NCBI GenBank assembly: GCA_036562265.1
Contig: DATCKS010000028.1
Coordinates: 1 to 6,428 of the forward strand
Direction: 5' to 3'
Source: DASVDK01 sp036562265 [NCBI: Thermodesulfobacteriota bacterium]
GTDB taxonomy: Bacteria > DASVDK01
DNA: 6,428 nt
Shown here piece by piece: positions 1 through 5,925 of this stretch. The first letter of the stretch is position 1, and the number at the start of each line of letters is the position of its first letter. The notes beneath the pieces are model-generated. The model was not told the origin of the DNA and searched no databases. It saw only the letters and a list, made by a program, of their open reading frames with translations. Position numbers and translations under genes: made by a program.

Positions 1-252
1 GACCTCGGCCACGGCGTCGCAGTGGTAGCGGTCGGAGAAGAGCGCCGCCTCCGCGAACGTCTCGCCCGCGCGGGCCACGTGCACCGTTACCGGCACCCCC
101 TCGCTCGTGTGTCGTACGAGCAGCACCCGGCCTGCCTCCACCACGAAGAGCGCGGTCGTCGCCTCTCCCTGTCGGAAGAGGACCTCTCCCGCATCGAGGT
201 CACGACGCCGAGCGACGCCGAGGAGCGCGGCGAAGGGGCCGGCCGCCGTCAT
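1..252 (-). CDS. Crp/Fnr-family transcriptional regulator, N-terminal part (runs off left edge)
   Basis: The first 84 residues are present, beginning MTAAGPFAALLGVARRRDLD. They form most of a cyclic-nucleotide-binding (cNMP) beta-roll: the 'AGEVLFRQGE' strand-turn at about residues 21-30, 'LFVVEAGRVLLVR' at about 35-47, then 'GETFAEAALFSD' at about 63-74. The last is the counterpart of the CRP phosphate-binding cassette (consensus GE-x-x-GE-x-AL); a Phe-Ala replaces the usual second Gly-Glu run, so cAMP binding is doubtful. There are no cysteines in the first 20 residues, so there is no FNR-type iron-sulfur signature there. The helix-turn-helix expected at the C-terminus lies outside the window. 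The start ATG overlaps the TGA of the AldC-like gene (ATGA), which implies translational coupling. In this family it would be a sensor-regulator, and a CRP-geometry palindrome sits upstream of the same unit. The family assignment is firm; ligand and targets are unknown. Confidence 0.85.
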   Translation of the reverse strand, partial: MTAAGPFAALLGVARRRDLDAGEVLFRQGEATTALFVVEAGRVLLVRHTSEGVPVTVHVARAGETFAEAALFSDRYHCDAVAEV

Positions 253-1025
253 GCGGCCGGCAGCGACAGGACGGCGCCGGCCGCCAGGCCGAAGGCGTCG
301 AGGTGGCCGGTCACCGTCCGCCCGGGGTCGAGCAGGTGGACGTGGATGCGCTCGCCCGGGTGGGTGATGACCCCCTCGAGCGCCGGGCCGGAGTAGAAGC
401 CCACCAGGTCGGCCGCCATCCGATCGCCCCGCCGGACGACCCGGTCCGCGGCGGCGTGCCCGCCACGGCGGCCGTGCCCACCACGGCCGCCGTGCTCGCC
501 GCCCGGCGGCTCGCCGGGACCGGCCAGCACGTGCCAGGCGTAGCCGGTGATGGTGCCGCGCACGAGGAAGGGGAAGGGGCGGGAGGCGTCGATGCCCCGG
601 CGCGCGGCGGCGGCCGCCACCGCCGCCTCGATGTCGGGCATGGCGGCGAGATCGACCTCGATCGGCTCCTCCACCCAGCGCTCCACCCGAGCGGTGACGA
701 GGAGGGCCGCCTCGGCGTCGGGAGGCGCCGGCACGATCCGCGCGCCGGCCCGCCGGCCGTAGCTCACGAAGAGGCGTCCCCCGTGCGCCGTCACCTCCCC
801 CTCGAGGCCGGCCAGGGCGCCGACCGCGTAGACGCCCGGCGCGGAGACCGCGTCGGCGAGCCTCACCCGCCCGGCGAAGGCGGCGTCGCGCATCATCCGC
901 TCGAAGTGGCCGTAGACGCGGATGTCGAACGGCAACGCCTCGGCCGCGCGGGCGCGGCGGGCCGGCGTCGCGAGCGCGGCGGCGGCGAGGGTGAGGAGCG
1001 CGCGTCGAGAGAGGCCAGGATGCAT
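249..1025 (-). CDS. exported alpha-acetolactate decarboxylase-like (AldC/BudA fold) protein
   Basis: The protein has 258 residues. Residues 1-28 look like an export signal with a twin-arginine flavour (SRRALLTL at 6-13, hydrophobic run 9-19, RARA|A near 28). The mature part follows the acetolactate decarboxylase pattern: 'GVYAVGALAGLEGEV' (64-78) matches the family's G-x-G-x-[FL]-x-x-L-x-G-E segment with the conserved Glu. 'IHVHLLDPGRTVTGHLDAF' (227-245) supplies the H-x-H...H zinc triad (His228, His230, His241). Two departures suggest it is not a standard acetolactate decarboxylase. The position of the catalytic Arg in the 'x-R-T-V' segment appears to be His165 (AWHVL). The chain also ends about ten residues after the zinc motif, without the usual C-terminal segment. 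A Gly/His-rich insert lies at 175-190. The start is supported by GGAGG at 1034-1038, 8 nt from ATG. It is coupled to the downstream Crp/Fnr gene. Substrate unknown; a secreted metal-binding relative is the safe reading. Confidence 0.72.
   Translation of the reverse strand: MHPGLSRRALLTLAAAALATPARRARAAEALPFDIRVYGHFERMMRDAAFAGRVRLADAVSAPGVYAVGALAGLEGEVTAHGGRLFVSYGRRAGARIVPAPPDAEAALLVTARVERWVEEPIEVDLAAMPDIEAAVAAAAARRGIDASRPFPFLVRGTITGYAWHVLAGPGEPPGGEHGGRGGHGRRGGHAAADRVVRRGDRMAADLVGFYSGPALEGVITHPGERIHVHLLDPGRTVTGHLDAFGLAAGAVLSLPAA
455..508. repeat. 18-bp tandem repeat encoding His-every-six-residues insert
   Basis: Two consecutive 18-bp units, 455-472 and 473-490, match at 16 of 18 positions on the plus strand. 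A third, decayed unit follows at 491-508. On the coding (minus) strand the 18-bp period keeps frame and gives a six-residue period, so His178, His184 and His190 of the AldC-like protein recur exactly six residues apart in a Gly/Arg-rich stretch. The rest of the protein shows no such repetition. Confidence 0.75.
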
Positions 1026-1033
1026 CGAGGTGT

Positions 1034-1038
1034 CCTCC
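1034..1038 (-). promoter_or_regulatory. ribosome binding site of the AldC-like gene
   Basis: The plus strand reads CCTCC, so the minus strand reads GGAGG (within GGGAGGA), 8 nt upstream of the ATG at 1025. It decides the start of the exported protein. Confidence 0.7.
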
Positions 1039-1080
1039 CGGTGTCCGCCGGCCAGTCTGCCGCGGGCCGCCCGGGTCGCG

Positions 1081-1096
1081 TATGACCGCGATCATA
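1081..1096. promoter_or_regulatory. 16-bp near-perfect palindrome with CRP/FNR-site geometry, likely operator/promoter
   Basis: The site reads TATGAcCGCGaTCATA, which is symmetric apart from the 1086/1091 pair. The 5-N6-5 layout (TATGA-N6-TCATA) is that of the classical CRP site TGTGA-N6-TCACA with one substitution per half. Its centre is about 64 bp upstream of the AldC-like start codon, in front of a unit whose second gene is a Crp/Fnr-family regulator, so autoregulation is plausible. On the minus strand the same bases give TATGAT, a good -10 hexamer, so operator and promoter may overlap. No convincing -35 was seen 17 bp further upstream. Confidence 0.45.
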
Positions 1097-1160
1097 TCGC
1101 CGCGCCCATCGGTTCTTCGGGGCCAGCCTCTGGTGCCTGCGAGGACCAGGGGCCTCGCGG

Positions 1161-1420
1161 CTCACGCGCCTGCGTGCGGCGCTCGGCCACTCGCCCGGCT
1201 CGATCGCGCTGCTCGACGAGCGAGAACGGCGCGCCCTTCAGCGGCGCCGCAGTTGATGGCGCGCCTCCGGGACTTGCCGGTGCGGATGGTGCACGGCGGG
1301 CTCCGGGAGAGCTCCGGGCGGGCGCGGCTGCTCGAGCTGATCGACGGGTCTCTCGGCCAGGACGCCGGGAGGGAAAACGGGAAGGCCTGCCCCCGGGCGA
1401 CTCTCAGCCGTCGTCCCTGA
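1161..1420 (+). pseudogene. decayed 3' remnant of a metallo-beta-lactamase-fold hydrolase gene
   Basis: Three successive plus-strand frames carry consecutive pieces of the C-terminal half of a metallo-beta-lactamase (MBL) fold protein. Frame one, from about 1170, reads LRAALGHSPGSIALLDERE, matching the 'TPGHSPGSIAL' metal-binding segment; it later hits TGA at 1254-1256. Frame two, 1222-1266, reads ENGAPFSGAAVDGAP, matching 'LFSGDAVYDG' with the metal-bridging Asp changed to Ala and one residue lost. Frame three, from about 1253, reads MARLRDLPVRMVHGG and then SSGRARLLELIDGSLG, matching the family's C-terminal 'LPVRVVHGGH...GR.R..ELID.YL' with the final metal-ligand His replaced by Leu. About 15-20 residues normally separating the second and third pieces are missing. 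The N-terminal half, including any HxHxDH motif, is absent upstream. Two frameshifts, a deletion and lost ligands argue for a dead gene. The consensus segments are from memory of the family, not from an alignment. Confidence 0.6.
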
Positions 1421-1431
1421 TCGCGATCGTA
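1416..1431. promoter_or_regulatory. second palindromic element (GATCGCGATC core)
   Basis: The perfect 10-bp palindrome GATCGCGATC (1419-1428) lies just beyond the end of the ABC ATPase gene. The 14 bases at 1417-1430 match those at 1082-1095 at 11 positions (shared core CGCGATC). It may be a second copy of the same protein-binding element. Alternatively it may be chance in GC-rich DNA, since such GATC/CGCG palindromes are easily formed. There is no T-run beside it, so it does not look like a terminator of the ABC operon. Confidence 0.25.
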
Positions 1432-2238
1432 TCATCCCCGGACGCTCGAGCCGTCGTCCCCCTTCGCCAGCACGCGCGCGAGGAAGCGCCGCGTCCGATC
1501 GTGGCGCGGGTTGCCGAGCACCTCGTCGGGCGGCCCCTCCTCGACGATCACGCCCCCGTCCATGAAGACGACCCGGTCGGCCACCTCTCGGGCGAAACCC
1601 ATCTCGTGCGTCACGACCACCATCGTCATGCCGTCGGCGGCAAGCTGGCGCATCACCTTCAGCACCTCCCCCACCAGTTCCGGGTCGAGCGCCGAGGTGA
1701 CCTCGTCGAAGAGCATGATCTCGGGCTCCATCGCCAGCGCGCGGGCGATGGCCACCCGCTGCTGCTGGCCGCCGGAGAGGCGCGAGGGGTACTGGTCCGC
1801 CTTCTCGGCGAGGCCCACGCGGGCGAGCTGCCGTCGGCCGATCTCGATGGCCCGCTCGCGGGGGAGCTTGCGGACGACGAGGAGCGCCTCGATGACGTTG
1901 CCGAGGGCGGTCCGATGCGGCCAGAGGTTGTAGGCCTGGAAGACGATGCCGATCCGCTGGCGCATCGCGTTGAGGCGAGCCGCCGAGTCGCGTACCCGGC
2001 TGCCGTCGGGTCCCTCGCGGAAGCCGATCGGCTCGCCGTTGACGTACACCATCCCCCGGGTCGGCTCCTCGAGGAAGTTGATGCAGCGCAGGAGCGTGCT
2101 CTTGCCGGAGCCCGAGGGGCCGATCACGCAGAGGACCTCGCCTCGCCTGACCTCGAGGTCGATCCCCCGGAGCACCTCGAGGCTGCCGAAGGACTTGTGG
2201 AGGCCGACGACCTTCACGGCGGGGACGTCGGCGGTCAT
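1432..2238 (-). CDS. polar amino acid-type ABC transporter ATP-binding protein (HisP/GlnQ-like)
   Basis: This is a 268-residue cytoplasmic ATPase that would power the importer encoded by the three genes before it. All nucleotide-binding motifs are intact: Walker [10 protein letters not shown] (40-48), Q-loop Gln101 in '[10 protein letters not shown]', signature LSGGQQQR (154-161), Walker [14 protein letters not shown] (174-186) with catalytic Glu179, and switch His211. The 'VFQ-x-[YF]-NLWPH' segment and the extra loop at about 72-86 ([11 protein letters not shown]) are typical of the HisP branch of PAAT transporters. The start ATG overlaps the TGA of the upstream permease (ATGA), which sets the start and indicates coupling. 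The length is normal for the family. Ligand specificity is not set by this subunit. Confidence 0.95.
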   Translation of the reverse strand: MTADVPAVKVVGLHKSFGSLEVLRGIDLEVRRGEVLCVIGPSGSGKSTLLRCINFLEEPTRGMVYVNGEPIGFREGPDGSRVRDSAARLNAMRQRIGIVFQAYNLWPHRTALGNVIEALLVVRKLPRERAIEIGRRQLARVGLAEKADQYPSRLSGGQQQRVAIARALAMEPEIMLFDEVTSALDPELVGEVLKVMRQLAADGMTMVVVTHEMGFAREVADRVVFMDGGVIVEEGPPDEVLGNPRHDRTRRFLARVLAKGDDGSSVRG

Positions 2239-2897
2239 GGCGAAAGGTGCCTCGTGACGCGGCGCTCGACGACGCGGCCCCCCCACGCGACGATGTCCGT
2301 GAGCGCCCAGTACATGAGCCCCGAGAGGACGAGCGCCTCGATGGGGGCGTAGCTCTCGGCGATGACCTGGTAGGCGCGGTAGGTCAGCTCGGGCACGGTG
2401 ATGAGCGACAGGATGGACGACCACTTGAGGACGCCGGTGAACTCGTTCGTCAGGGCGGGCGTCACGAGGGCGGCCATGATCGGGATCGTGACGCGGCGCA
2501 GCGTCTGCCAGTAGCTCATGCCGAGCGACCGCGCCGCCTCGATCTGCCCCTTGTGCACCGCCGTGATCCCCGCCCGGAGGATCTCCGACGCGTACGCGCC
2601 GACGTAGAGGGACAGGGAGGTCACGCCGGACACGATGGGTGGGAGCGTGAGGTGATAGTAGGGGGCCGCCGCGTACAGGAAGTAGACCTGCACGAGGAGC
2701 GGCGTCCCGCGGATCAGCTCGACGTAGCCGCGGGCGACGAGCCGAAGGGGCCGCCACGGCGAGAGGCGCGCGAGCGCCGTGAGGAGGCCGAGGACGAGGC
2801 CGATCGCCATCGACAGGGCCGAGATCCACGCCGTCGTCACGGAGGCGCGGACGAACAGGGGCCAGATCTCGGCGAGGAGTTCCCGGTCGAGGGTCAT
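2235..2897 (-). CDS. polar amino acid-type ABC transporter permease (second)
   Basis: This is a 220-residue integral inner-membrane subunit. Hydrophobic segments lie at about 12-45 (two close helices), 66-85, 90-105, 135-160 and 180-210. The HisM/HisQ family hallmark '[15 protein letters not shown]' is at 61-75. The cytoplasmic EAA loop that docks on the ATPase, [20 protein letters not shown], is at 120-139 with the canonical Glu, Gly126 and Pro139. The start ATG shares one base with the TGA of the preceding permease (TGATG). There is no good Shine-Dalgarno sequence, so translation probably depends on coupling. It would pair with the other permease to form a heterodimeric channel. Confidence 0.94.
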   Translation of the reverse strand: MTLDRELLAEIWPLFVRASVTTAWISALSMAIGLVLGLLTALARLSPWRPLRLVARGYVELIRGTPLLVQVYFLYAAAPYYHLTLPPIVSGVTSLSLYVGAYASEILRAGITAVHKGQIEAARSLGMSYWQTLRRVTIPIMAALVTPALTNEFTGVLKWSSILSLITVPELTYRAYQVIAESYAPIEALVLSGLMYWALTDIVAWGGRVVERRVTRHLSP

Positions 2898-3577
2898 CAG
2901 CGGTACGCCACGAGGCGCCGCTCGAGCCTGTGCGACGCCCAGAAGATGGCCGCGTTGACGAGGAGGTAGAGGAGCGCCACCGCGAAGTAGACCTCGAGCG
3001 GCCGCAGGATGCGCCCGACGAGCTGGTGCCCGGCGCGCGTCAGCTCGATGATGGCCAGGACCGAGATCAGGGAGGAGCCCTTGAGAAGGCTCGCCGCCTC
3101 GTTCGTGAGGGCCGGCAGGACGTTGCCGACCACCTGGGGGAGCACGATGCGGCGGACCGCCTGCCACTGCGTCATGCCGAGCGAGCGCGCGCTCTCCACC
3201 TGGCCCTTCGGGAGGGCCACGATCCCGCCCCGCAGGATCTCGGCCGTGTAGGCGGCGCCGTTCAGGCCGAGGGCGAGCACCGCCGACTCGAGAGGGGTGA
3301 GGTCGATACCGACGAGCGGCGGCAGGTAGAAGACGGCGTAGAGCTGGACGAGGAGCGGCGTGCCCCGGACGGCGTCGACGTAGAGGAACGCGAGCCCACG
3401 AACGGCGCGCGAGGCCGACAGCCGCGCGAAGGCCACCGGGACCGCGAGCACGCCCGCGAGGAGGATCCCGAGCGCCGAAACCTGAAGGGTGACGAGAGCC
3501 CCCCGGACGAGGACCGGGAGGCTCTCGACGACGATACCCGGGTCGAACCCGGGCAGCACGTCCGCGGAGCCTGGCAC
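2897..3577 (-). CDS. polar amino acid-type ABC transporter permease (first)
   Basis: This is a 226-residue membrane permease of the HisM/GlnP type. Helices are suggested at about 16-50, 75-90, 97-112, 150-175 and 195-214. Hallmarks are '[10 protein letters not shown]' at 71-80 and the EAA-type loop [20 protein letters not shown] at 128-147, where Ser replaces the first Ala. The start is a GTG at 3577, only 3 nt after the TAG of the binding-protein gene; no better ATG exists before the first helix. Any ribosome-binding sequence would lie inside the binding-protein 3' end, where AAGTAGG is only a weak candidate. It is about as similar to the second permease as paralogous heterodimer partners usually are. 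Confidence 0.93.
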   Translation of the reverse strand: MPGSADVLPGFDPGIVVESLPVLVRGALVTLQVSALGILLAGVLAVPVAFARLSASRAVRGLAFLYVDAVRGTPLLVQLYAVFYLPPLVGIDLTPLESAVLALGLNGAAYTAEILRGGIVALPKGQVESARSLGMTQWQAVRRIVLPQVVGNVLPALTNEAASLLKGSSLISVLAIIELTRAGHQLVGRILRPLEVYFAVALLYLLVNAAIFWASHRLERRLVAYR

Positions 3578-3580
3578 CGC

Positions 3581-4420
3581 CTACTTGGCGTAGACCACCT
3601 GGTCGGGCACGTCCATGGGCCCGCCGAACCACTTGATCTGCAGCTCTCGCAGCGTGCCGTCCTTCTTGAGGGCGAGGATCCGCTCGCTGAACCAGTCGGC
3701 CAGATCCCGATCCTCCTTGCGGGTCGCCCACGAGAAGTAGGTCTGCTCGCCGAGCTGCCCGGCTGTCTTGAACTTGCCCGGCTGCTGCTTGATCAGGTAG
3801 AGGGCGTTCGGCAGACCGTTCAGCGTGGCGTCGAGCCGGCCGTTCTCCACGTCGGGGTAGATCTCCGCGAACCCGACGTACTCGCGCACCTCCTTGATCG
3901 GCGCGCGTCCCTTCTTTGCCAGCTCCTCGCTGAGCGCCTTGGCGGCGGCGAGGTAGCGCGTGCCCTGCGGCGCGCCGACCACCTTGCCCGACAGGTCCTC
4001 GGGCTTCGTGATCGCCGCGTTGTCGGCCCTGGTGATGATCGTCGCCGTGCCGACCGCCGTGGGAACGGTGAACGCGAAGCGGCGCGCCCGCTCCTCGGTG
4101 GCGAAGAGCGCGGTCACCACGGCGTCGAACTTCTTCCCCTGGAGCCCCGCGAGGAGGGCCTGGAACGGGACGTCGAGCTGGGTGATCTTCACCCCCTGCG
4201 CGGTGAGGTCCTTCGTCACCAGCGCGAAGAGGTCGGCGTGGTAGCCGACGATCTTGCCGTCCTTCACGAACTCGAACGGCGCGTAGCCGGCCTCGGTCCC
4301 GACGACGATCTCCTTCCTGGCCTTGATCTCGTCGAGGATGCCGGCCGTGGCAGGGGCGGCGGACAGGATCGCCGCCAGCGCGAGGGCCGCCGTCGTCCAG
4401 GGTGCGAGCCGTCTCGTCAT
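3581..4420 (-). CDS. periplasmic solute-binding protein, family 3 (PAAT importer), atypical ligand pocket
   Basis: This 279-residue protein is the first gene of the importer operon. Residues 1-26 are a Sec signal peptide (hydrophobic 10-22, cleavage after ATA|G at 26/27). The mature protein follows the HisJ/GlnH fold: 'EIVVGTEAGYAPFEF' (37-51), 'GKIVGYHADL' (55-64), 'LLAGLQGKKFDAVVTAL' (89-105), 'TEERARRFAF' (108-117) with carboxylate-binding Arg111, 'GAPQGTRY' (149-156) and 'ENGRLDATLNGLP' (192-204). Two pocket positions are unusual. Residue 61 is His where family members usually have Asp or Glu (G-[YF]-[DE]-x-D). Residue 202 is Gly where the Asp that binds the alpha-amino group normally sits (DAxxxD). 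This suggests a ligand with a carboxylate-like group but without a normal alpha-ammonium. AGGAGGG at 4425-4431, 4 nt from ATG, fixes the start. Confidence 0.93.
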   Translation of the reverse strand: MTRRLAPWTTAALALAAILSAAPATAGILDEIKARKEIVVGTEAGYAPFEFVKDGKIVGYHADLFALVTKDLTAQGVKITQLDVPFQALLAGLQGKKFDAVVTALFATEERARRFAFTVPTAVGTATIITRADNAAITKPEDLSGKVVGAPQGTRYLAAAKALSEELAKKGRAPIKEVREYVGFAEIYPDVENGRLDATLNGLPNALYLIKQQPGKFKTAGQLGEQTYFSWATRKEDRDLADWFSERILALKKDGTLRELQIKWFGGPMDVPDQVVYAK

Positions 4421-4480
4421 GCAACCCTCCTCTCTCGGAGATTGTTAGGATACATGAAAACGCGCCTGCGGAGGCGGCCG
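4421..4480. promoter_or_regulatory. divergent promoter region between ABC operon and CE4 gene
   Basis: These 60 bases separate two divergent starts. They hold a strong minus-strand Shine-Dalgarno (AGGAGGG, 4425-4431) and a plus-strand Shine-Dalgarno (GGAGG, 4470-4474, 6 nt before ATG 4481). Between them is the only AT-rich island nearby (about 4438-4460), which contains TAGGAT at 4446-4451, a possible plus-strand -10. No clear -35 hexamer or operator was seen. Transcription from that -10 would begin near 4458, which argues against the in-frame upstream ATG at 4454. Confidence 0.5.
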
Positions 4481-5311
4481 ATGGCGGAGAATCTCTGGCC
4501 CCCGGGCACCCGCTGCCCGGTCACGCTCACGGTGGACGTGGACGGCATGTCGGTGTGGCTCAACCGGGGGCCCGAGTTCGCCCGTCTGCCGTCGATCTGC
4601 TCCATGGGGGAGTACGGCCCCAACGTGGGTGTCCCCCGGATCCTCGACCTGCTCGACGCCGAGGGGGTGAAGGCCACCTTCTTCGTGCCCGGCTTCGAGG
4701 CGGAGCACCACCCGGCGCTCGTGCGGGACATCCTCGCTCGGGGGCACGAGGTCGCCCACCACGGCTACAAGCACGAGCACGTCTGGAAGCTCTCGCCCGA
4801 GGCGGAACGGGAGGTGTTCCTGCGCGGCCTCAAGGCCCTGCAGGACGTGACCGGTCAGTCCCCGCGCGGCTGGCGCGCGCCGGGCGGGGAGATGAGCCCC
4901 CACTCGATCGACCTCCTCGCCGAGCACGGCTTCCTCTACTCGAGCAGCCAGATGGGGAACGACGTTCCCTATCCGGCGAGCGAGCGGCACCCGGAGATCG
5001 TCGAGGTGCCGATCCACTGGATGCTCGACGACTACAGCTACTTCTTCTACCAGCCGTGGGTGGGGGCGGGCGCGCCGCCCGCCACGCCGGACCACGCCTT
5101 CGCCGTCTTCTCGGCGGAGTTCGACGGGCTCTACCGGTTCGGCCGCATGTTCATGCTCGTCGTGCACCCCGAGATCACGGGGCGGCCGTCGCGACTGACG
5201 GTGCTCGAGCGGATCATCCGGCACGCCAGGAGCCGGCCTGGCGTCCGCTTCATGCGGGTCGTGGACCTGGTCGAGACCTGGGTGGCGAGCCGGGGCCGGG
5301 GGGCGCTCTAG
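4481..5311 (+). CDS. polysaccharide deacetylase/NodB-fold (CE4) hydrolase, HpPgdA/imidase-like subgroup
   Basis: This is a 276-residue protein with no signal peptide, so it is probably cytoplasmic. The metal site of the NodB fold is visible: 'TVDVDGMSVW' (17-26), giving Asp19 (candidate base) and Asp21 (metal); 'HHGYKHEH' (93-100), giving metal ligands His94 and His98; and 'WRAPGGE' (131-137) as the third motif. 'VVHPEI' (227-232) provides the C-terminal catalytic His. The layout 'VDVDG...YGPNVGVPRILDLL', 'FFVPG', 'GHEVAHHGYKHE' and 'WMLDD' is that of the Helicobacter pylori PgdA group. From memory, that group also contains cyclic imidases and PuuE-type allantoinases, as opposed to secreted chitooligosaccharide deacetylases. 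With no export signal and a small-molecule importer next door, ring opening of an imide or ureide is more likely than cell-wall deacetylation (inference). Start 4481 is chosen for GGAGG with 6-nt spacing. An in-frame ATG at 4454 would add nine basic residues behind a poor ribosome site. Confidence 0.88.
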   Translation: MAENLWPPGTRCPVTLTVDVDGMSVWLNRGPEFARLPSICSMGEYGPNVGVPRILDLLDAEGVKATFFVPGFEAEHHPALVRDILARGHEVAHHGYKHEHVWKLSPEAEREVFLRGLKALQDVTGQSPRGWRAPGGEMSPHSIDLLAEHGFLYSSSQMGNDVPYPASERHPEIVEVPIHWMLDDYSYFFYQPWVGAGAPPATPDHAFAVFSAEFDGLYRFGRMFMLVVHPEITGRPSRLTVLERIIRHARSRPGVRFMRVVDLVETWVASRGRGAL

Positions 5312-5925
5312 GGACGGCCGGCGGCCGCGGCGCCGAAGGCGCGTTCGGCATCGGCCACCGTCGTGAGGCGGCAGAAGACGTGCGAGAGGCAGAGGAGCGC
5401 GGCGCGGTGGCGCTCGAGACTCGTGGCGGCCACGCCGTCCTCGACGAGGAAGACGCGGTAGTTCAGGTTCCGGGCGCGCTGGACGGTGGCGCTCACGCAG
5501 ACGTCGGTGCAGACGCCGGCGACGACGAGCTGGCGGACGCCGAGCATGCGCAGCAGGCCGTCGAGGTCGGTCCCCTCGAAGGCGTCGTACCGGCGCTTGC
5601 TCGTGATGTGGTAGTCCCCGGGCGCGACCGTGAGGCCGGCGACGAGCTCGGCTCCGGGTGTCCCCTCGATGCAGTGGATCGCCTCGTACTCGAGCTCGAT
5701 GCCGAAGTCCGAGAGGTCCGGCCGGTGGCGCTCGTGCGTGAAGATCACCGGGACGCCGGCCGACCGGGCGGCCGCGGTGAGGCGGTTGATCCGGGGGACG
5801 AGGGCGAGCCCGCCCACCGTCTCCGCCGGTGCGCCGGGCTCGAGGAAGTCGCGCTGCATGTCGATGACGAGCACTGCGGCACCTTCCGCGGAGAGCGGGG
5901 GCGACGGTCGTACGGGTCGTGGCAC
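5308..5925 (-). CDS. isochorismatase-fold cysteine hydrolase (amidohydrolase)
   Basis: This is a 205-residue cytoplasmic enzyme of the isochorismatase-like family. The Asp-Lys-Cys triad is visible: Asp22 in 'VLVIDMQRDFLEPG' (18-31), Lys110 in 'TSKRRYDAFEGTDLD' (108-122), and Cys143 in 'VVAGVCTDVCVSATVQRA' (134-151), where the GVxT turn precedes the nucleophile. Relatives with this signature hydrolyse amide or carbamoyl bonds (N-carbamoylsarcosine amidase, ureidoacrylate hydrolase RutB, maleamate and biuret hydrolases, nicotinamidase); the sequence alone does not choose among them. The start is a GTG at 5925 preceded by GAGGGA with a 5-nt gap. Longer extensions upstream would overlap the divergent GntR gene and look like shadow reading. 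The 3' end overlaps the CE4 gene at CTAG, both stops being TAG. Its position suggests it acts on the product of the CE4 enzyme (inference). Confidence 0.9.
   Translation of the reverse strand: MPRPVRPSPPLSAEGAAVLVIDMQRDFLEPGAPAETVGGLALVPRINRLTAAARSAGVPVIFTHERHRPDLSDFGIELEYEAIHCIEGTPGAELVAGLTVAPGDYHITSKRRYDAFEGTDLDGLLRMLGVRQLVVAGVCTDVCVSATVQRARNLNYRVFLVEDGVAATSLERHRAALLCLSHVFCRLTTVADAERAFGAAAAGRP

Noticed and set aside
22-1085. Plus-strand open frames across the AldC-like and Crp/Fnr genes
   Set aside because: These are shadow frames. The minus strand has the zinc motif, signal peptide, cNMP-domain motifs and a strong ribosome site.
1419-1430. Possible HIP1-like repeat (GCGATCGC)
   Set aside because: The window reads GCGATCGT, one base off, and there is only a single occurrence. 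Nothing else suggests a cyanobacterium.
1380-1431. Rho-independent terminator for the ABC operon
   Set aside because: There is no GC-rich hairpin followed by a T-run on the minus strand downstream of 1432. Only the short GATCGCGATC palindrome is present.
1238-1435. 65-residue minus-strand open frame in the intergenic region
   Set aside because: It is Pro/Arg-rich with no domain and no ribosome site, and it is antisense to the metallo-beta-lactamase remnant.
2239-2829. Upstream extension of the ATPase reading frame
   Set aside because: It overlaps the permease in another frame and is Arg/Pro-rich without motifs. The ATG at 2238 with ATGA coupling is the natural start.
2930-4480. Very long plus-strand open frame that runs antisense through the binding-protein and permease genes into the CE4 gene
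   Set aside because: Its translation is charged, low-complexity Arg/Glu/Asp-rich text typical of the antisense of GC-rich genes. The minus-strand reading carries full family motifs. Only the portion from 4481 onward is a real protein.
4454-4480. Upstream ATG for the CE4 gene
   Set aside because: It has only a weak AGGA at 3-nt spacing, overlaps the likely transcription start, and adds a basic MKTRLRRRP stretch not expected in the family.
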